From the NCBI GenBank assembly GCA_963836605.1, contig CAWIKB010000009.1:372001-436000 (forward strand): a DNA stretch of 64,000 bases, in the 5' to 3' direction. The DNA is from Bog-473 sp963836605 (lineage in GTDB: Bacteria > Actinomycetota > Acidimicrobiia > Acidimicrobiales > RAAP-2). This document shows, piece after piece, positions 25,764 to 34,468 of this stretch. The notes beneath the pieces were generated by a model. That model was not told the origin of the DNA and did no database searches. It saw nothing but the letters and a program-made list of their open reading frames with translations. The first letter of the stretch is position 1. The number at the start of each line of letters is the position of its first letter. Position numbers and translations under genes: made by a program.

Positions 25764-27424
25764 CGGCCGACGCCATCATCATCGGCTCGGGGCCGGGGGG
25801 CTCGACCGCGGCTGAGGTGCTGACCCGGGCCGGGTGGTCGGTGGTCATCATGGAAAAGGGCCGCAATCATCTGCTCGACCCCGACGATCTGACCAGGCCG
25901 GCCTCCGACTACTCGAACGACGAGATCAAATTCACCAACCGCCACTTCCTGGGCCCCGATCCGCTCATTGAGCCACGCGCCTTTCGCCGCTCCGTCGACG
26001 AGGGAGAGCACACCCACGTGGGTGAGGTGAACTCCATTCCCACCACGGTCGGTGGTGGCGGCACCCACGCCGACGGCAAAGTGCCCCGGTTCCGCGAAGA
26101 GGACTTCAGGCTTCTGTCGGACTACGGGCCCCAGGACGATGCCCACGTCGACGACTGGCCCCTGACCTACGAAGAGCTGGAGCCTTTCTACGGCGAGGTC
26201 GAGCGGGCCATCGGCGTGGCCGGCCGGGCCGGCGCCAATCCGTTTGCGGCGTGGCGATCCGCCCCCTACCCCATGCCACCGGGCGCGCCGATGTACGGTG
26301 CCGTTCTCTCGTCCGCGGCCGCCGAGCGGGTCGGGCTCCACCCCTACGACGCCCCCACCGCGGCCAACAGCATCGCCTACGACGGCCGACCCGCCTGCAA
26401 CAACTGCGGCCACTGCGCGTACTTCGGCTGTCCGATCCACGCCAAGGGAGACCCGATCGCGCTCCTGACCAAGACCATGGCCACCGGCCGGGCCGAGCTG
26501 ATGGCCGAGACGTGCGTGTCGAGAATCCGCACCGAAGGCCGGCGTGCCACCGGCGTCGACTACATCGGGCCCGACGGGGTGGAACGGTCGATGGACGCCA
26601 AGGTGATCATCATCGCCGGGGGTGCGATCGAGACTCCCCGCCTCCTCCTGCTCTCGGGATTGGAACACCCCACGCTCGGGCGTCATCTCATGGTGCACTT
26701 CCAGACGATCGTGGTCGGCCACTTCAAGGACCTCCGCCTGCACCCGCACAAGGGACGATCGGTCACCCACGTGCACGATGACGCCATGGTGCAAGACGAC
26801 GCCTCACGTGCCGCGGCGGCGGAGGGGGACCTCCCGTGGATCCGCGGTGGGCTGGTGGAGCACGCGGGCGGCGGACACCCCATCATGGAGGCACGCCATT
26901 CCCCGTGGGGACGCCTGCACGCGCAGGTCATGCGCGACTCGAGCCTGCGCAACCACATGTGGGCCTTCATCATGCAGGGCGAGGACCTGCCCTATCCCAC
27001 CAACACGGTCGATCTCAGCCCGTCCATCCGTGACGTGCGGGGCCTCCCGGTAGCCCGGGTAACCTATCAACCCGGTCGGCACGAACTGGTGGCGTCGAAG
27101 CACCACGGGAAGATCCTCGAATCGGTGCTCAATGAAATGGGTGCCGAGTGGACGCTGCACACGTCGTCGCCCGGTGTGGACAAGGGGGGACTCGGGATGT
27201 CGGTCATTCCCGAGAGCCGACACGTCATCGGCACCGCCCGCATGGGTGACGACCCGGCCACCGCCGTGGTCGACAAATGGGGACGCGTCCATGCGCTCGA
27301 CAATCTGGTGGTGGCCGACTCCTCAGTCTTCACGACCTCGACGGGTTACGGGCCGACCCTGACCTTGGTGGCGCTGGCCGCCCGGGCCGCCCACCACCTA
27401 GCCGGAACGATTCCCCCCTCTTAG
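25760..27424 (+). CDS. GMC family oxidoreductase (gluconate/alcohol dehydrogenase-like large subunit)
   Basis: A 554-residue FAD-dependent oxidoreductase. The dinucleotide-binding loop is IIIGSGPGGSTAAEVL (about 6-21), followed by the ribose-binding EKGRN. The C-terminal block SVFTTSTGYGPTLTLVALAA includes the usual active-site region. A cluster of Cys, CNNCGHCAYFGC (about 213-224), resembles the iron-sulfur hinge reported for some FAD-dependent sugar dehydrogenases and may bind a cluster. Electron transfer to the quinone pool or a cytochrome is likely, but no cytochrome subunit is adjacent. ATG 25760 overlaps the subunit 3 stop. Its 3' end overlaps the convergent thiolase-like gene by 4 bases. 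Confidence 0.92.
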   Translation: MTADAIIIGSGPGGSTAAEVLTRAGWSVVIMEKGRNHLLDPDDLTRPASDYSNDEIKFTNRHFLGPDPLIEPRAFRRSVDEGEHTHVGEVNSIPTTVGGGGTHADGKVPRFREEDFRLLSDYGPQDDAHVDDWPLTYEELEPFYGEVERAIGVAGRAGANPFAAWRSAPYPMPPGAPMYGAVLSSAAAERVGLHPYDAPTAANSIAYDGRPACNNCGHCAYFGCPIHAKGDPIALLTKTMATGRAELMAETCVSRIRTEGRRATGVDYIGPDGVERSMDAKVIIIAGGAIETPRLLLLSGLEHPTLGRHLMVHFQTIVVGHFKDLRLHPHKGRSVTHVHDDAMVQDDASRAAAAEGDLPWIRGGLVEHAGGGHPIMEARHSPWGRLHAQVMRDSSLRNHMWAFIMQGEDLPYPTNTVDLSPSIRDVRGLPVARVTYQPGRHELVASKHHGKILESVLNEMGAEWTLHTSSPGVDKGGLGMSVIPESRHVIGTARMGDDPATAVVDKWGRVHALDNLVVADSSVFTTSTGYGPTLTLVALAARAAHHLAGTIPPS

Positions 27425-28653
27425 CGCACGCCGCGGGTCAGCAACATCGCCCCGGCGATGGGGCCACCACCGTTGGCCACGGCCGCCACTTCGGGTGCGC
27501 GGCCGCCGGGCCGCACCACCTGCCGCTCGCCCCCTTCACTTCGCAGCTGGACGCAGGCTTCGTGGATGAGCCCGAACCCGTGGAGACGTCCACCGGAGAG
27601 CTGCCCGCCGGCCGTGTTGAGGGGCAGCACCCCGTCCCGCGCGATGGCGCCGCCTCCCTCGACGAAGGGGCCACTCTCTCCTCGTCCGCAGAACCCGAGC
27701 GCCTCGAGCCACACGATGGTCAGGATGGAGAACCCGTCATAGAGCTGCGCCGTGTCGACATCGGTGGGCTTCAACTCGGTGCGCTCCCACATGGAGGCGC
27801 CGGCGTCCCGCGCCGCCATCGTGGTCATGTCGTCGAACTGGTCCCAGCTCGGTCGACCCCGCAAGGCCGTGCCGACGGCGTTGATGTGGACCGCGGGGTG
27901 ATCCAGATCGTCGGCCGCGTCACGATGTGAGACCACGACTGCTGTCGCGCCGTCGCAGGGCGCGTCACAGTCGAAGAGGCACAACGGTGTCGAGATCATC
28001 CGGGCGGCCAGATAGTCGTCCATGGTCATCGGGTCCGAGTAGATCGCCTTGGGATTGAGCGCGGCGTTGCGGCGACCGTTGAGGGCGATCTGTCCGAGCT
28101 GCTGACGGGTGAGCCCGAACTCGTGCACACGGCGTTGTGCGACCATGGCCAGCCAGTTGGCCGCCGAGACCGCGCCGTAGGGGAGGGACCACTGGAGGAA
28201 ACCGCCCATGCGGGGCACCCCGCCTCCACCGCCCGATCCCCCGATGCCCTGGCGACCTCCGGTTCCCTGGGCCGTACCCTCGGTCACCGTGCGGTAGACG
28301 AGCACGTGACGAGCCAGCCCGGCGGCGACGGCCAGGCTCGCGGCGATCACGGCTCGCATCTGGCCCGCTCCTTCGCCGCCGCCGTCATGCCAGTTGAGCG
28401 AGAGTCCCATGGCCTCCTGCACCTCCGGCGTGCTCGGTCCGGCAAAGCCGGGGGTTCCGGCGCCCATCCCGGGATAAGTGGAGAGTCCGTCGATGTCGTC
28501 GCGGGTGAGGCCGGCATCGACGATGGCGGCCAGCCCCGCCTCGACGGTCAGATCGAGGTCGGACCGTCCGAGACGCCGACCGATGGCCGATTGGCCTATC
28601 CCTGAAATGATGGCGCGGCGTTCCAGCGGCTCTTCCGAGAGAAGCGGGTTCAC
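27421..28653 (-). CDS. Thiolase-like lipid-transfer protein (Ltp family)
   Basis: A 410-residue thiolase-superfamily protein, longer than that at 2833 but with the same opening (RRAIISGIGQSAIGRR) and C-terminal architecture (LPLNTAGGQLSGGRLHGFG). The typical thiolase nucleophile Cys position (WHDGGGEGAGQMRAVIAA) carries Gly/Glu rather than Cys, as in the Ltp/aldolase-type group. It is followed on the operon by the DUF35 gene (its start overlaps the DUF35 stop by 4 bases). In known systems such a pair forms a heteromeric retro-aldolase or thiolase. That activity is inferred from the pairing. Confidence 0.88.
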   Translation of the reverse strand: MNPLLSEEPLERRAIISGIGQSAIGRRLGRSDLDLTVEAGLAAIVDAGLTRDDIDGLSTYPGMGAGTPGFAGPSTPEVQEAMGLSLNWHDGGGEGAGQMRAVIAASLAVAAGLARHVLVYRTVTEGTAQGTGGRQGIGGSGGGGGVPRMGGFLQWSLPYGAVSAANWLAMVAQRRVHEFGLTRQQLGQIALNGRRNAALNPKAIYSDPMTMDDYLAARMISTPLCLFDCDAPCDGATAVVVSHRDAADDLDHPAVHINAVGTALRGRPSWDQFDDMTTMAARDAGASMWERTELKPTDVDTAQLYDGFSILTIVWLEALGFCGRGESGPFVEGGGAIARDGVLPLNTAGGQLSGGRLHGFGLIHEACVQLRSEGGERQVVRPGGRAPEVAAVANGGGPIAGAMLLTRGVR

Positions 28654-29078
28654 GCGGGCCTCCTGTCGGCGGTCGGCCGAAAGAGAGGGAGGTACACGTC
28701 CTCGTTGTGCTCGAACGTGACCTCGACCTCCATCCCGACCGCCAGGTCCTCCGGCTCCACCTCGATCAGGTTGGCCGAGAGGCGCACGCTGGGCTGCTCG
28801 TCAATGGACACCCAGGCGATGATGTACGGATCGCTGCCCGGGATCCACTGCTGGTAGTTGATCGTGTAGGTCTCCACCTTGCCCCGGCCACTCACCACCT
28901 TGGGTTCGACGTCACGGGAGAGACACCGGGGGCAGATCGGCCCCGGTGGATGGATGTAGAAGTGGCAGCTGTTGCACCGCAAGAGGCGCAGCACGCCCTC
29001 GGCGCCCGAAGTCCAGAAGAAGGTGGAGTCGTCGCTCAGGCGCGGGAGCACGCGGAAGGAGGGGCCGTTGGCAAGCAT
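28650..29078 (-). CDS. DUF35 OB-fold/zinc-ribbon protein, partner of thiolase-like protein
   Basis: A 142-residue protein with an N-terminal helix, a zinc ribbon made of CNSC (about 35-38) and CPRC (about 49-52), and an OB-fold domain (about 58-132). This is the standard DUF35 layout. In actinobacteria, DUF35 proteins bind Ltp-type thiolases and are needed for their activity on acyl-CoA substrates. First gene of the minus-strand pair, ATG 29078, with its stop overlapping the thiolase start, which supports complex formation. No TGAC-N6-GTCA site lies upstream. Confidence 0.92.
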   Translation of the reverse strand: MLANGPSFRVLPRLSDDSTFFWTSGAEGVLRLLRCNSCHFYIHPPGPICPRCLSRDVEPKVVSGRGKVETYTINYQQWIPGSDPYIIAWVSIDEQPSVRLSANLIEVEPEDLAVGMEVEVTFEHNEDVYLPLFRPTADRRPA

Positions 29079-29162
29079 GGCGGCATGTTAGGGGTCGCCG
29101 GGAACCGGCACCTTCCGGGCCGGGTCGCTACCCTGGGCCACCGCACCTGAAGGGAGCCACGA

Positions 29163-30200
29163 GTGAAGCTGTCGATGCCGCTGAACTATGCCGGAGGATT
29201 TGCCGAATCGGCGCGGCAGGTGGCCGAGCTCGAGAAGGTCGGTCTCGACGTCGTGTGGGTGGCGGAAGCCTATGGCTACGACGCACCGTCCCTGATGGGG
29301 TATCTGGCCGCCAAGACCGAACGGGTCGAGATCGGCGCCGCCATTCTGCCCATCTACTCCCGCACACCCACGCTCATTGCGATGACCGCGGCGGGTGTCG
29401 ACGCCTTGTCCGGTGGGCGCTGCGTGCTCGGCCTCGGCGCCTCGGGACCGCAGGTCATCGAAGGATTTCACGGCGTGGCCTACGACCGGCCCTTGACCCG
29501 GACGCGCGAGATCGTCGACGTCTGCCGCAAAGTATGGGCCAGGGAGGCCCCCCTCACCCACGATGGTGCGGCCTACCAGATCCCCCTTCCGGAGGGACAG
29601 GGCACGGGACTGGGCAAGGCACTCAAGATCATCGGGCACCCCGAGCGCTCCCGAATTCCCATTTGGGTGGCTGCACTGGGGGAGAAGAACGTGGCCATGA
29701 CGGCTGAAATCGCCGACGGGTGGCTCCCTCTGTTCTTCGTTCCCGAGAAGGCCAGGCAGGTCTTCGGCGATTCTCTCGCCGCCGGCACGGGACGGCGCGA
29801 CGCGAGCCTGGGGCCCCTGCAGATCGCCGCCGGCGGCCTCCTGGCCATCGGCGACGAGTCCGAGGTGGGCCCCATCCGCGACCTAGGTCGAGCCACCGCC
29901 GCGCTCTACATCGGAGGGATGGGAGCCAAGGGCAGGAACTTTTACAATGCGCTGGCCTGCCGGTACGGCTACGAGAAGGAGGCAGGAGAGATCCAGGACC
30001 TCTACCTCTCGGGCCAGAAGAAGGAAGCGGCCGCCAAGGTGCCCGAGGCCCTGCTCGAGGCGACCTCACTCTGCGGCCCCGAGGGGTACATCCGTGACCG
30101 CCTGGTCGCGCTGGCCGAAGCCGGAGTGACCCACGTCAACGTCACCCCGGTGGGCGGGGACCCCGTTGCCATGATCGAAAAGGTCCGCGGCTGGGTGTGA
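29163..30200 (+). CDS. LLM-class F420-dependent oxidoreductase
   Basis: A 345-residue luciferase-like TIM-barrel protein. MKLSMPLNYAGGFAESARQV at the start and GVDALSGGRCVLGLGASGPQ at about 79-98 are typical of F420-dependent members, as is the C-terminal GVTHVNVTPVGGDP. The start is GTG 29163 with AAGGGAG just upstream. It lies alone, divergent from DUF35 (84 bases apart) and convergent with the amidohydrolase fusion. The substrate is unknown; in this setting it might reduce an enoyl or ketone intermediate. F420 use is inferred from the family and the actinobacterial context. Confidence 0.9.
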   Translation: MKLSMPLNYAGGFAESARQVAELEKVGLDVVWVAEAYGYDAPSLMGYLAAKTERVEIGAAILPIYSRTPTLIAMTAAGVDALSGGRCVLGLGASGPQVIEGFHGVAYDRPLTRTREIVDVCRKVWAREAPLTHDGAAYQIPLPEGQGTGLGKALKIIGHPERSRIPIWVAALGEKNVAMTAEIADGWLPLFFVPEKARQVFGDSLAAGTGRRDASLGPLQIAAGGLLAIGDESEVGPIRDLGRATAALYIGGMGAKGRNFYNALACRYGYEKEAGEIQDLYLSGQKKEAAAKVPEALLEATSLCGPEGYIRDRLVALAEAGVTHVNVTPVGGDPVAMIEKVRGWV

Positions 30201-30221
30201 GAGCACGCGCCAGGGCGGCGC

Positions 30222-31703
30222 TCAGGTGCGCTGAGCGACGCGCAAGGCCTCCTCGAATCCCGTGACGTGGATCGATGTGATCCGGGTTCCGTCCGTCTCG
30301 AACACATCGCGGACGAAGCGGTCTTGTCCGCCCATCCGGAGGTCGATGTCGACGGTGACACTGGTGCCGTCGACATCGAAGGGTCGCGGGTCGGGCCGGA
30401 AGTCGTCAAAGGTAAAGGCGTTCTGGCGGTAGTAGTCCAGAATCGTAGGGAGACCCTCCAAGCGAGCCTGGTCGATCACCAGGACCAGTGACGGTGAGAA
30501 CAGCGACCGCAGAAGTTCGACGTCGTGGGCCGTCACCGCCGAGAAGTATTCGTGGACGATGCCGGCTGGACCTTCATGATGGGTGGGGAGGTCGTACAAC
30601 CGCCGGGCGTTGAGGCCGAGCACCTGGGCCTGGGTGGCCGTGGGGCAGGTGGCAATGGTGGCTCGAAGGGCATCGACGGCTCCGGGGAAGGTCGCGTCGT
30701 GGTGCGGGTAGTCGCTACCCCAGACGATGCGCTCGGCGCCGACGAAGGGGACCAGTGCCGGGAGGGTGCGCTCGTCGATCTCGAAGCTGATGGCACACTG
30801 CCGGGCGAAGTACTCCGAGGGTTCGAGGACCATGTCGGGGCAGAAACCACCGAACGACCCCGCCTGCTCGTCGAGCCGTTCGAGCCAGAAGGGTACCCAT
30901 CCGCCCGAGGACTCCAAGAAGATGAAGCGCAGGTGCGGGTGCCGTTCCAGCACTCCAAAGGCGATCAGCTGGGCGCAGGCCAACATCTGCTCGAACGAGT
31001 GTGAGACGGCGTGCAGGATGAGAGGGTTGAAGGGTCGGTCCGACCCCAGCGTGGGCATGGTGACCGAGCTTCCCTCGTGCACCCCGATGGGCACGCCCAA
31101 TTCCTCGGCCGCGTCCCACACCGGTTCATAGGCCCGGTCCGAGAGGGAGCGGCCGTGGCACGGATTGGGTCGCACGAACGCAGCGCGGCAACCGAGTTCG
31201 GTGACCGCTCGCCGCAATTCGATTGAGGCGGCGTTGGGATCCTGCAGGGGCACCATGGCCGCGCCGAAGAGGCGCCGGGGCGCGGCCGCGCAGTAATTGG
31301 CCAGCCAGTCGTTGTAGGCCCGGGCCACCGCCACGGCGGCAGCGGGATCCGTCAACGCGGCGGCGTAGAGTCCGATCGAGGGGTAGAGCACCGCCTGGTC
31401 GATGCCCTCGGTATCCATGTCATGCAGGCGGGCCACCGGGTCGCACCCACCCGGCTGCGCCTCGTCCAAATGACGGAACTCCGACGGTTTGTCGAAGGTG
31501 GATCCGGGACGGGCCAGGGTGCCCAGCGGCACAGCCAGGATCTCCTGGTCGGCCACGACGACGTGCTCGTAGCCGGACTGGTCGAGGTGCACGCGCGGCC
31601 GGTGGGCGTCGGGGAGGCCGGCCCAGGCCTCGGGCGGTTCCACCACGTGCCCGTCGGCATCGACGATGGGCCCGGCACGAGGTGGGAGCGGGGCCCTGGT
31701 CAT
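30222..31703 (-). CDS. Amidohydrolase fused to a SnoaL/NTF2-like domain
   Basis: A 493-residue two-domain protein. The first part (about 8-378) is an amidohydrolase 2 barrel with metal motif VDADGHVVEPP, a His in GVHEGSS and Asp in VWGSDYPHHDATFP. The last part (about 383-485) looks like a SnoaL/NTF2-type alpha+beta cone (HEYFSAVTAHDVELLRSLF, then TILDYYRQNAFTFDDF). Family barrels act as decarboxylases or hydrolases; cones often bind small hydrophobic substrates. Start ATG 31703 overlaps the upstream amidohydrolase stop by 4 bases, giving a coupled pair. The fusion is uncommon in my knowledge. Confidence 0.85.
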   Translation of the reverse strand: MTRAPLPPRAGPIVDADGHVVEPPEAWAGLPDAHRPRVHLDQSGYEHVVVADQEILAVPLGTLARPGSTFDKPSEFRHLDEAQPGGCDPVARLHDMDTEGIDQAVLYPSIGLYAAALTDPAAAVAVARAYNDWLANYCAAAPRRLFGAAMVPLQDPNAASIELRRAVTELGCRAAFVRPNPCHGRSLSDRAYEPVWDAAEELGVPIGVHEGSSVTMPTLGSDRPFNPLILHAVSHSFEQMLACAQLIAFGVLERHPHLRFIFLESSGGWVPFWLERLDEQAGSFGGFCPDMVLEPSEYFARQCAISFEIDERTLPALVPFVGAERIVWGSDYPHHDATFPGAVDALRATIATCPTATQAQVLGLNARRLYDLPTHHEGPAGIVHEYFSAVTAHDVELLRSLFSPSLVLVIDQARLEGLPTILDYYRQNAFTFDDFRPDPRPFDVDGTSVTVDIDLRMGGQDRFVRDVFETDGTRITSIHVTGFEEALRVAQRT

Positions 31704-32857
31704 GGTGCCGGGGTCCGCCAATCATCCTTTCCGGGCAGGCCGTGCCGGAACAGGCGCGCCGCGTTGCCCCCGGCGATGGCACGCCGCTCCCGCTCGGGCA
31801 GTCGACCCCAATTGTCGGTGAAGACCGCCTGTGTATCGGGCCAGGAGGAATCCGCATGGGGATAGTCGCTCTCCACCATGATGTGATCGACGCCGATGAC
31901 GTCCCGCATGGACACCGTGGACGGATCGTCGATGGAGCAGAACCAGAAGTTCCGTCGCAGCACTTCACTGGGGAGCATGGACGAAGGCCAGGCGGTGCTC
32001 TCGTTGCCGGCCGCGGAATGATTGAGCACGTAGTCGGCCCGGTCCATCAGCATGGGTACCCACCCGATGCCACCTTCGGACATGGCAATGTTCAGGCGCG
32101 GGTAACGCAGCGGGACCCCGGACCACAGCCACTCACCGGCCGCCACCAATGCATTGACCGGGAAGAGCGTCGGGAGCAGCTCAAAGGGAGGATCGGGCGA
32201 GGGGAGCGGGGCCCACGAGGAAGCGCCGGTGTGCAGGCAGACCACGGTGCCGGTCATCTCGCATTCGGCGAAGAAGGGGTCCCACTGGCCACTGAAGACG
32301 GATGGGAGGTTCAGCTGGGCGGGGAACTCCGGAAAGCTCACGGCCTTGAAGCCACGGGTGGCGTTGCGCCGCACCTCGTCGACGGCGATCGACACATCGG
32401 CCAGGTAGGGCAACTGCAGCGGGATGATCCGTTCGGGGTGGGTGCCGGCCCAGACGTCGTGGTGCCAGTCGTTGAAGGCGCGCAGGCAGGCCAGGCCCAG
32501 ATCCTTGTTGCGTGCTCGCGAGTAGACCGATCCGCAGAACCCTGAGACCAGGGACGGGAAGCACAGGGAAGCCCAGATCCCAGCTCGGTCCATATCGGCA
32601 ATCCGCTGGTCGATGTCGAAGCAGCCGGGTCGCATCTCGTCGAATCGCGCTGGCTCCATGCTCCATTCAGCCTGGGGGCGCCCAACCACGGCATTGAGCC
32701 CGACGTTGGGGTAGCGATTGGCTTCGAAGACCCAACACTGGGTGCCCGAGATGTCCTCGACGACGTGGGGCGCCTCGTCCTGGAGTGAGGCCGGAAGGCG
32801 TCCCTCGAAAAGGTCGGGTGGCTCGATCAGATGGTCGTCGACCGAGATGATGGGCAC
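31700..32857 (-). CDS. Amidohydrolase family protein (amidohydrolase 2)
   Basis: A 385-residue TIM-barrel metal enzyme from GTG 32857 (MPIISVDDHLIEPPDLFEGR, the usual family opening). An upstream ATG at 32935 would add 26 residues of low similarity. Metal-binding features are DDH near residue 8, a His in CLHTGASSW and Asp/His in ESDYPHADSSWPD. It sits first in a minus-strand operon with the amidohydrolase-SnoaL fusion. The two barrels resemble each other and may form a heteromer or act on successive intermediates. It diverges from the aldehyde dehydrogenase operon at 32981. Confidence 0.88.
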   Translation of the reverse strand: MPIISVDDHLIEPPDLFEGRLPASLQDEAPHVVEDISGTQCWVFEANRYPNVGLNAVVGRPQAEWSMEPARFDEMRPGCFDIDQRIADMDRAGIWASLCFPSLVSGFCGSVYSRARNKDLGLACLRAFNDWHHDVWAGTHPERIIPLQLPYLADVSIAVDEVRRNATRGFKAVSFPEFPAQLNLPSVFSGQWDPFFAECEMTGTVVCLHTGASSWAPLPSPDPPFELLPTLFPVNALVAAGEWLWSGVPLRYPRLNIAMSEGGIGWVPMLMDRADYVLNHSAAGNESTAWPSSMLPSEVLRRNFWFCSIDDPSTVSMRDVIGVDHIMVESDYPHADSSWPDTQAVFTDNWGRLPERERRAIAGGNAARLFRHGLPGKDDWRTPAP

Positions 32858-32980
32858 GGTAACGGGCCGGGGCTCAGGATCCGGCAGCAGCGTCGCCGCA
32901 CCCCCCCTCCGATGGTCTCCACGAAGGAAGCACACTATCTTCAGAAGCGGTGCCTAACCCGGGGGCACGGGGGAAAGGAC

Positions 32981-34468
32981 ATGGACGACGTGGTGGCAGG
33001 ATTCGGATTGATCATTGACGGGGCGGTAGTGCCCGGGGCAGCCGGGACCTACCCGGTGACCAATCCGGCACGCCCCTCCGAGGTGGTGTTCGATGCTCCC
33101 GCCGCCTCGGGAGAGCAATTGGACCACGCCGTGGCGGCGGCCCGGCGGACGTTCCCGGCCTGGGCGTCGCGCGCTCCGGAGGATCGCGCCAGCGTGGTCA
33201 TCGCGGCCGCGGCCGCCGGAGTGGCGGCGGTCGAACGGGACGATCTGGCCCGCCTGTTGACCCGAGAGCACGGGAAGGTTTACTGGGAGGCCCAGTTCGA
33301 TGCCGGCACCATGGGGGCCATGGCCGCCGGGTTCGCCCCGATGGCGGCCGAGGCCCTGGCGGGCCGGGCGCACCAGGCCGGATCCACGACGGTTGAATGG
33401 GTCCCGCACGGCGTCGTGGGCGCCATCCTCCCCTTCAACTGGCCTGTCTCGGTGATGGCCAACAAAGTCTTGCCCGCGCTCCTGACCGGCAACACCATCG
33501 TGGTCAAGGCTCCACCGACTTGTCCTGGCACGGTGCTGCTGGTGGCTGCCGCCATGGCCGAGGCCCTGCCGCCCGGGGTGCTCAACGTGGTCAACGGCTC
33601 CCAGGCCGAATTGGGCGCGGCCCTGGTCGCCCATCCCGATGTGGACATGATCTCCTTCACCGGAGGTGTGCCGACGGGACAAGCCGTCATGGCCACGGCA
33701 GCGGGCACGACCCGGCCTGTCGTGTTGGAGCTCGGTGGCAACGACGCCGCCGTACTCGCGCCCGACGTCGTCGTCGATGCCGGACTGGCCAATCGGCTGT
33801 TCGACGCTGCGTTCGTGACCAGCGGCCAGGTGTGCATGGCCATCAAACGGCTCTACGTCCATCGCGACCGATTCGCCGAGTCGGTGGACGCGCTGGTCGA
33901 TCGACTCTCGACCGAAGTGGTGGGGGATGGTCTGGCCGATGGCGTGACCATGGGTCCCGTCCACCTGCCGAGCGCGCGCGACCGGGTGGAGGACTTTCTC
34001 TCGGAGGCCGAGGATGGCGGAGCCAAGGTGCATCGACCGGGTCAGGTCCGTCCAGAGGATGCCGGAGAGGGCGGCTACCTGGTCTCCCCGGCCTTGGTCG
34101 AGGCGCCCGATCCCGACGCCCGCATCGTACGGCAAGAGCAATTCGCGCCGGCCCTGCCGGTGTTGGCCTACGACGACATTGACGAGGCGGTGGCGAGGGC
34201 CAATGACACGCCGTTCGGGCTGTGCGCGTCCATCTGGAGCGACGACGAGGCGCTGGCAACGAGCGTGGCGCACCGACTCGAGGCCGGGACGGTCTTCGTC
34301 AATACCCACGGGCTCTCCGCCATCGACATGTATGCGCCCATGGGGGGATGGAAGCAGTCGGGCTTCGGCGTCGAACTCGGCCCCGAGGGCATGCAAGCCT
34401 TCGCCAGGCAACGAGTGGTGGTCTCGGGCGCACTCCACCCACCCAGCGCCACCGAAGGAGCCCTGTGA
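32981..34468 (+). CDS. Aldehyde dehydrogenase
   Basis: A 495-residue NAD(P)+ aldehyde dehydrogenase. Landmarks are PFNWPVSVMANKVLPALLTG, FTGGVPTGQAVM, the base Glu in VVLELGGNDAAV and the nucleophile Cys in VTSGQVCMAIKRLYV. ATG 32981 has GAAAGGA upstream and fits the family N-terminus. Earlier in-frame codons overlap the divergent amidohydrolase and were rejected. It is translationally coupled to the downstream D-aminoacylase-like gene by a 4-base overlap. A role in oxidising an aldehyde released by the adjacent hydrolases is possible but unproven. Confidence 0.93.
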   Translation: MDDVVAGFGLIIDGAVVPGAAGTYPVTNPARPSEVVFDAPAASGEQLDHAVAAARRTFPAWASRAPEDRASVVIAAAAAGVAAVERDDLARLLTREHGKVYWEAQFDAGTMGAMAAGFAPMAAEALAGRAHQAGSTTVEWVPHGVVGAILPFNWPVSVMANKVLPALLTGNTIVVKAPPTCPGTVLLVAAAMAEALPPGVLNVVNGSQAELGAALVAHPDVDMISFTGGVPTGQAVMATAAGTTRPVVLELGGNDAAVLAPDVVVDAGLANRLFDAAFVTSGQVCMAIKRLYVHRDRFAESVDALVDRLSTEVVGDGLADGVTMGPVHLPSARDRVEDFLSEAEDGGAKVHRPGQVRPEDAGEGGYLVSPALVEAPDPDARIVRQEQFAPALPVLAYDDIDEAVARANDTPFGLCASIWSDDEALATSVAHRLEAGTVFVNTHGLSAIDMYAPMGGWKQSGFGVELGPEGMQAFARQRVVVSGALHPPSATEGAL

